64,000 nt of DNA. Origin: Bombyx mori (Eukaryota > Arthropoda > Insecta > Lepidoptera > Bombycidae). The stretch covers positions 3,534,001 through 3,598,000 of the forward strand of contig NC_085108.1 of NCBI RefSeq assembly GCF_030269925.1, read 5' to 3'. The notes under the pieces were generated by a model. That model searched no databases and was not told the origin of the DNA. It saw nothing but the letters and a program-made list of their open reading frames with translations. The translations under genes and the position numbers were made by a program. This document shows positions 57,870-64,000 of the stretch, in pieces (the first letter of the stretch is position 1; each line of letters begins with the position of its first letter).

Positions 57870-58080
57870 CATAGTCTATCACAAATCGCTTTCTCTGTCC
57901 CTATATCCCTATGTATGCTTAAATCTTTAAAACTACGCAACGGATTTTGATGCGGTTTTTTTTAATAGATAAGAGTGATTAAAGAGGAAGGTTTATATGT
58001 ATAATAACATCCATTAAATAGTGAAGAAATCAACAATAAATTACTGATTCCGAAGCGAAGCGAGAGCGGGTCGCTATTAA
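57870..58080 (+). repeat. Helitron-like repeat, family H3
   Basis: AAAACTACGCAACGGATTTTGATGC-type core (57930-57960) and the end AAGCGAGAGCGGGTCGCTA are typical of a lepidopteran Helitron-like repeat; the CTAG end is mutated. Confidence 0.45.
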
Positions 58081-58230
58081 GCTATAAAGGGCTGCTTTTT
58101 GAAGACTGAAAGAGCCCTTTTTATAGACTTCTACCATACTATTGAAAGTATGACGTCGATCTCAAAGTTCACATCACACCGAGTGAGGATTAAATACTTC
58201 AACCGTCTACAACAATGAAAATAATATCAA

Positions 58231-58404
58231 CAGTGTGCTTAGTGTGAGTTTTTTAACGTTCTCGATAAAGTAAAAGTTAACTCAAATTTGTATGGAGTTG
58301 GAAAGTTTGCCCGCGTTTGCCGCTATGGGCGCTGTTGCAACTGCATACAAATATGAGTAAACTTTTAGGTTATTGAAAACGTTAAAAAACTAGCACTAAG
58401 CACT
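58231..58404. mobile_element. MITE with ~63-bp inverted repeats
   Basis: AGTGTGCTTAGTGTGAGTTT... is answered by ...ACTAGCACTAAGCACTC; the loop holds CGCTATGGGCGCTGTTGCAA. Confidence 0.78.
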
Positions 58405-58734
58405 CTCATAAAAATCCGACTAAATTTTAAGCCAACGGAAAAACTTTCATTTCGGAATTTCTAGCGCCATCTGGATTGGTTTTGACAAAGCTGATTTCAT
58501 TCGCAAAAAAGGTCTTGAAATTGCAAATAATTCCGCTGCTGATCAACAGATGGCAATTGGTTGCAAATAATTGTAAATTGAACAATATTTACGTGTATAT
58601 ATAACATTAAGTTTTTATTTTTAAGTATTAATTTGCAACTGCAATTTTTATTTAATTAATTTAATAATGTCATTTTGTTGTCCTTTTCATAACTGTTTTT
58701 TTTTATTTTTTATTACTCATGTTCTTTTTATTTT

Positions 58735-58976
58735 TTAATATATTTTACAATGATGTGTATTGGTCGGTCTGATGCTGGTGTGCGCGTCACTCCGCAGGTG
58801 CCGGCGGAAGATCAGCGCCGCAGTACCGATTGTCTCGATACTGTTAGGCATTGCTGAGCCGGTAACCATTTCCAAGCCTCGTTATTTTTGTTATCTTTTT
58901 TTATTTATTTTTTGTACTTAATTTGTGTTTGGAATAAATGTTTATTATTATTATTATTATTATTATTATTTATTAT
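58735..58976 (+). mobile_element. LINE 3' end with (TTA)n tail
   Basis: GC-rich 58760-58870, then GGAATAAATGTTTATTATTA with about ten ATT units. Confidence 0.5.
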
Positions 58977-59185
58977 TCACATAGACACATATAGACTTCT
59001 CTTCTTGAACCAGTGTCCACGCAATGCTGAGTGTAGATCTCCTTACATGCACTCCATTCCCTTCGCTCTATTGTTATTCGCATCCACTCCCTACCAGCTA
59101 TTTTGACCAGGTGTTTCGTAATTACAATTACTAATTAAATAACGATAATTACAATGCAGCTGTCTTCAAGATTGCTTTCAAGGGC

Positions 59186-59626
59186 TTTTTTTTTATTGCT
59201 TAGATGGCTGGACGAGCTCACAGCCCACCTGGTGTTAAGTGGTTACTGGAGCCCATAGACATCTACATCGTAAATGCGCCACCCACCTTGAGATATAAGT
59301 TGTAAGATCTCAGTATAGTTACAACGGCTGCCCCACCCTTCAAACCGAAATGCATTACTGCTTCACGGCAGAAATAGGCAGGGCGGTGGTACCTACCCGC
59401 GCGGACTCACAGCAGGTCCTACCACCAGTAATTACGCAAATTATAATTTTGCGGGTTTCACTTTTATTACACGATGTTATTCCTTCACCGTGGAAGTCAA
59501 TCGTGAGCATTTGTTGAGTACGCATTTCATTAGAAAAATTGGTACCCGCCTGCGGGATTCGAACACCGGTGCATCGCTAGATACGAATGCACCGGACGTC
59601 TTATCTTTTAGGCGACGACGGGCTAT
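59186..59626 (-). repeat. Bm1 SINE, full length
   Basis: Reverse copy from poly-T to GGCGACGACGG with both promoter boxes readable (ATTCGAACACC). Confidence 0.9.
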
Positions 59627-59659
59627 AAAAGAACTATACATATGGCAACATCACCGTTC

Positions 59660-59835
59660 AATAATTTTGGCGGGAAGATTAAAACTAGTGCTAAGCGTTC
59701 TGTTGTATTTTGTCAACAAGCTATTTCTGTACGTTTTATACGTAATAATTTTGGCGGGAACATTAAGAGTGATCTGATGTGGTTTGTTTTATTTGGCAAT
59801 AAATTATTTTTGTAAGTTTAATATGTATAATAATG
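59660..59835. repeat. 84-bp imperfect duplication with E2F-like sites
   Basis: AATAATTTTGGCGGGAA occurs at 59660-59676 and 59744-59760, followed both times by AAATTA/CATTAAGAGTG-type and TGTT.TATTT.G.CAA sequences. Confidence 0.6.
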
Positions 59836-60985
59836 ACGGATCACGACCCATTTTGTGTAAGAAAAGAAGAGCGGAAAGATCAGAGGAGACATCTCGTGCT
59901 CTTAAAAAAATACATCGTAGTCTTAGTAAATAATGGGAATTTTAATAAGGATTTCTATTTTCTATTTATTCTATTCTATACATAAATAAATAAATCAATA
60001 TGTATCAATACCTATATTAGTGGCTAAAGATTTCTTTATTCACAGATCTATTTGGTACATCAGTACATAAACATTGATAAAAAGGATTTAATATGTAGCT
60101 ATCCAACCGAATATCTTTTGTGTGTCATCGTTAATCATTATGATCAAATACTTCAATTAAATGATTTTTTTATACGTTGACACGAGAAATCAGAAATATT
60201 GTAACTTACATTTTGGGCAAGTCACTTTTTACCCTATTGTATTATACATAATAATATATGGCTCTTGTGTAAAGTTGGGTTTTTCAAGTTATGACAATTT
60301 CTGCTTCTTCTGTAGATATGTACTTTTTTTATTTATTATTTTGACACCTATAAATGTATCCTCCATAATCCCATAATAATATATGTGCATGAACATTCCA
60401 TATTCACGGTTTCTGTATTCGTGGCACATTTATGGAACAAATACCCTGCTATTAAAGAGTTTTTACTGTTTCTTTTGTTGTTCGTAAAGCAATGTTATAG
60501 AAGCCTAAACATATATCCATCTATGCCAATCTTCTCAGTTTCTACATAGCTATAGATCAAGAGAAGTGTTTGAGCCAAAACACTGGAGCCCATTTTACGG
60601 AGGCTGCACACAAGACAATACGGAAAAAGTTTTTAGGCTGTTCTGCACAAGATATGCTTGGAATGTTCAAATACAGCCCAAAGTAGTTATATGTCATCAA
60701 TAACAACAAAAACAAATAAATGGCAGATAATTTCATTAAAATAATTTCACTATTTAAGGATCTATTGGTTTGTGCCTTTTTCTGATACACTCTATGATCA
60801 ATAATATTTAAATTATTATTTAATATTTAAATAATCAAATTATTTCCAAAGCTTTGCCTTATGTAACACCATGTAACTGTCATCTAAACAGTATTAACTT
60901 TTATTTTGTCGAACAGATTGTATTGCCTTTCCAAATTCCACAATTAGATATCAGATACCTTAGTTCACAGAGATACATATACATA
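59836..60985. other. no recognisable gene
   Basis: AT-rich. 60560-60700 is somewhat GC-richer and open on the plus strand (PKHWSPFYGGCTQDNTEKVF) but I recognise nothing. Confidence 0.35.
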
Positions 60986-60989
60986 GTTA

Positions 60990-61185
60990 ACATTATAACT
61001 TGCAAGGAAAATTCATCATAGAGGAAACAATCATTGGTGAGGAAAGGTAGGAATACATCCATCAACAAATAGGTGGATATTATTTTGCTTCTTCTTAACT
61101 ATTTAAAGGCATTCCTCAATCGGTATGTCTATTAAAAGGGACTCCACATCAAAACTCACCATTACCTGATAATTTGTGAACTAAA
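60990..61185 (-). pseudogene. Penelope-like reverse transcriptase scrap
   Basis: Minus strand reads VSFDVESLLIDIPIEECL (about 61115-61170), the VSFDVxSLFTNIP motif of Penelope-like elements, then after a frame change TNDCFLYDEFSLQV, equal to the next RT block. Stops lie between them. Confidence 0.5.
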
Positions 61186-61527
61186 ATATATGTATTTCAC
61201 GCATTGATAAATTGTTAAGAAATCTTAACATGTCTTGTGCATTTATGGATTTGAGAGCGCCGTAATGTATCTAGCCAGCATGCACGTTTGAGTGTAAAGT
61301 TAGAATCACATGCAGATATACCATCCTTGCGAATATTATCGACCTTTAGTGGCTTCGCACAAAGCGGAACGAATTGCTTAAGATCGTGATTTACAATTTA
61401 GTTTTTTTACAAGAATTGTAAACGTTTTCTTTTCTTCGTATTGACGCGAACACCTTTGATGTTTTGTATGTATTTTCGTCTGACAAAAGATATTTTATTG
61501 TTGTAATCGTTGTTCGTTCGATCAGAT

Positions 61528-63999
61528 GTCTTCTTCTTCTTCTTTATTTTTGGCTCTGGCACGTTTTGTGCATTAGCCAGCGTCAAGTAATAACGTTTTT
61601 ATAATTCGCCGTTTTATTTATTTACAGTTTATAAATAATAAAAAACGAAGGAAACTTATCGCAACAAAACATAAATGATTTAGAACGAATTGAATTTACA
61701 AAAAAAATCAGAATAATTATATAACAGGGAAAATAAATCAAAATTATAGTTTAATGTTATTATTTAAAATAAACCTACTTAAAATACTATATACAAGGGG
61801 ATTAAAATCTCGAAGAAGTAAAGAAATATTAGTAGGAAGGGGAACAGAGAGAGATACTAAAGAAGTATATAAGGAAGAATGATCATATAAAGAACAAGCA
61901 AAGAAAATATGATTCAGGTCACAATAACTCTCGCCACACTCACAGGCGGTACTAGTTACGATACCAAGTTTGTGCAAATGAACTGGAAGGCTGTTATGTC
62001 CCAGACGCATACGAATTATAGTAGAAGTGGCGGTTTTACCAAACGACAATTTGGCAAACCATGGCTTCCTGGGAACGGAAGACTGTATAGCATACAAGAA
62101 ACGACCCTTAATCCGGCCGCTCTCTTCCCAACACATATTCCATGATTTGTGGAGGCATATGCCGGGCAAAGCAGCAAGATCATGGCCAAAATTCTTGTAC
62201 GGGTATACGTCACCGGTCACAGTTGCACTGTTGGCCAAACTGTCAGCTTTCACATTTCCAGATATGCCACAGTGACTAGGTACCCAACAAAATGATACTA
62301 AATAGTTGTGTGATTGGCAGTGCAACAGCTTTCTCTTACATTCAAATATTACATGAAAAAAAGGGTTAAGTTTTAGTGAAAATTTTGCTAAGCTCTGTAA
62401 TGCACTTAAGGAATCAGTAAATACAACGGTTTTTTTTAGTTTGAAAGACAGCACATATTCAAGAGCTTTTAATAGTCCAAAACATTCACCGGTAAAGACC
62501 GATGATTCCGGAGGTAATTTAATTTTCTGAACTATGTTGTACTGTTTGTGATACACTCCAACACCAACACACCCACTGGAGTGTTTAGATGCATCTGTAT
62601 AAATTTGATGCCAGTTAGGCCATTTACTATTGACATTGCAATTAAAATTTTCATTGGCATTAAAATCAGATTTTTCAATGCCAAGAGAAAAGCAAATCAC
62701 TGGAGAAAGTAAGAGAGAATCATAAGAAGCGCCAAATAAAGGAAGCACCTGAAAAGAATGAGTTGGGGCTTGTAATTGTTTGAATTTCAGGAAACTTTTT
62801 AACAGACAAGGTAAAGGTTTATGTGAAGAGGGTACTTTTTTAGAAAGAAACTCTAGTTTCGAAATGAGGGGATGATTATGGAACTGAACAATTCTAAAAA
62901 TGAATCTATCGGACAGATATTGACGTCTTAAGTTTAAAGGAGGGTCACAACATTCTATTTGCAGAGCATTAACCGGACTCGATTTCATGGCACCAGAAAC
63001 AATCCTCAAAGCCCTAGACTGTATGAGATCTAGTTTTCTAAAGCCAGCCACATTACCTGGGTCTAAGAAAAAGGTCCCAAAATCCAGTACACTTCTAATG
63101 ACAGCATTATACACCAACCTCAGTGTAGCCGGGTGAGCACCCCACCAAACCCCACCGAGACATCTCAGCATGTTCAAGTTTCGCTCACATTTACTAACCA
63201 CAAATTCGCAGTGTGGTTGACCCGTTAGTTTAGAATCAAGAATAGCTCCTAAGAACTTAACTTGATTCCTAATGGGTAATATATCCCCATCATATGTTAT
63301 ATTAAGTGAGCAAGGAGTACGGGATTTGGTGAAAAGTACAACAGTACTTTTTGAGGGAGACAGATCAAGGCCATTTGCATCCATCCAGATTTTTAGCAAA
63401 GATAAAGAGGAGGAAACATATCGTTCAGCAGTACTTACAGACATATCAGAGGCATAAATAACCAAGTCATCGGCATACTGTAATAAACTTGCTGAATCTC
63501 CGACTGAACCTTCTAGATCATATGTATAAATATTGTACAATAAAGGACTCAGAACAGACCCCTGTGGCAAACCTCTCCATACCAGCCTACTAGGCTTATA
63601 AGGGCCGCCAACATCTAAAATAATTTTCCTCTCCGAAAGAAGATTTACAATGGAATTAGTTAAAAAATCGGGAACCTTTAATTTATCTAATTTACTTTTT
63701 AGAATATGTAATAGAACGTTATCATAAGCCGAATTAATATCCAAAAAAGCAGCAACTACTGACTTTTTATCTGAGAAAGCATTACGAATATCCGTAACTA
63801 ATATGCCTAAATTGTCCCCCACACTTTTACCTTTTCGAAATCCAAACTGAGTTTGGGACAGATATTCGTTATTTTCTATATACCATTCAAGCCGATTTTT
63901 AATTAAATGTTCAACAACTTTTGTGATCACCGATGACAAAACTATCGGACGATATGATTTGATATCAGATTGTACCTTAGACGGCTTTAAAAATGGCAA
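61528..63999 (-). mobile_element. I-type non-LTR retrotransposon, 3' half
   Basis: Continues beyond the window. ORF2 (below), a 3' UTR of about 200 bp and a (GAA)n tail at 61528-61545. The uninterrupted frame suggests a recent insertion. Confidence 0.85.
61744..63999 (-). CDS. LINE ORF2: reverse transcriptase and RNase H (partial, 751 codons visible)
   Basis: Copies the element's RNA into DNA at the insertion site. The visible part opens in the RT domain (SYRPIVLSSVITKVVEHLI, TQFGFRKGKS, AAFLDINSAYDNV, GLPQGSVLSPLLYN) with the catalytic LLQYADDLVIYA at about residues 163-174. A thumb region follows, then RNase H: IYTDASKHSSGCVGVGVYH, FTGECFGLLKALEYVL, VVFTDSLSAL, WVPSHCGISGNVKADSLAN, giving the D-E-D-D set. 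A CECG...CDLNHIFFAC zinc-like motif ends the protein. RT followed by RNase H in a LINE points to the I group (I, Nimb and allies), not jockey or RTE. No stop or frameshift is seen; the endonuclease and ORF1 would lie past 64000. Confidence 0.93.
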   Translation of the reverse strand: MPFLKPSKVQSDIKSYRPIVLSSVITKVVEHLIKNRLEWYIENNEYLSQTQFGFRKGKSVGDNLGILVTDIRNAFSDKKSVVAAFLDINSAYDNVLLHILKSKLDKLKVPDFLTNSIVNLLSERKIILDVGGPYKPSRLVWRGLPQGSVLSPLLYNIYTYDLEGSVGDSASLLQYADDLVIYASDMSVSTAERYVSSSLSLLKIWMDANGLDLSPSKSTVVLFTKSRTPCSLNITYDGDILPIRNQVKFLGAILDSKLTGQPHCEFVVSKCERNLNMLRCLGGVWWGAHPATLRLVYNAVIRSVLDFGTFFLDPGNVAGFRKLDLIQSRALRIVSGAMKSSPVNALQIECCDPPLNLRRQYLSDRFIFRIVQFHNHPLISKLEFLSKKVPSSHKPLPCLLKSFLKFKQLQAPTHSFQVLPLFGASYDSLLLSPVICFSLGIEKSDFNANENFNCNVNSKWPNWHQIYTDASKHSSGCVGVGVYHKQYNIVQKIKLPPESSVFTGECFGLLKALEYVLSFKLKKTVVFTDSLSALQSLAKFSLKLNPFFHVIFECKRKLLHCQSHNYLVSFCWVPSHCGISGNVKADSLANSATVTGDVYPYKNFGHDLAALPGICLHKSWNMCWEESGRIKGRFLYAIQSSVPRKPWFAKLSFGKTATSTIIRMRLGHNSLPVHLHKLGIVTSTACECGESYCDLNHIFFACSLYDHSSLYTSLVSLSVPLPTNISLLLRDFNPLVYSILSRFILNNNIKL

Positions 64000-64000
64000 T

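Noticed and set aside
60557..60790. 77-codon minus-strand ORF with a hydrophobic segment
   Set aside because: No start context, no splice signals and no known family; probably chance.

Overview
The window looks like lepidopteran nuclear DNA, almost certainly Bombyx (B. mori or B. mandarina). It is AT-rich and has no bacterial-style gene packing. It carries more than twenty copies of the silkworm Bm1 SINE, with a tRNA-like head and a body ending in AAGCAATAAAA. It also holds many Helitron fragments, LINE 3' ends, MITEs and a decayed Ty3/Gypsy element. Most open reading frames longer than 60 codons are repeat translations or chance.

Hidden among the repeats is one real host gene, on the minus strand: a histidine decarboxylase (Hdc), a PLP-dependent group II decarboxylase. 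It can be rebuilt exon by exon from about 40282 down to 6093, and probably to about 5635. The model has a TATA/Inr promoter and a noncoding first exon (40200-40282), a start-codon exon (32151-32197), and thirteen further coding exons, including a 20-nt microexon (9128-9147). Every junction is GT-AG and phase-compatible, giving 496 codons without a stop. The catalytic positions land where the family expects them (Thr246, His193, Asp272, Lys304). Only the last exon is uncertain.

Region by region: 1-930 has nothing recognisable; 931-1380 is a Bm1; 2150-5080 is a decayed Gypsy/errantivirus-like element on the minus strand. The Hdc 3' exons lie at 5635-9574, with a solo LTR (6360-6764) inside an intron. 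At 9575-23123 are the middle exons, with introns full of Bm1, LINE ends, Helitrons and a 241-bp TTAA-flanked foldback element. Intron 2 (23124-32150) and intron 1 (32198-40199) are repeat-filled and hold two tandem arrays (26146-26433 and 37070-37640). The promoter and a MITE lie at 40200-40735. From 40736 to 61060 I see only transposon remains and AT-rich spacer. A Penelope-like reverse transcriptase scrap lies near 60990-61180, and 61530-64000 is the 3' half of an apparently intact I-type LINE that runs off the window.

The only functional unit I can support is Hdc, which makes histamine, the photoreceptor transmitter of insects. Everything else is mobile DNA, some of it within a few bases of Hdc splice sites.
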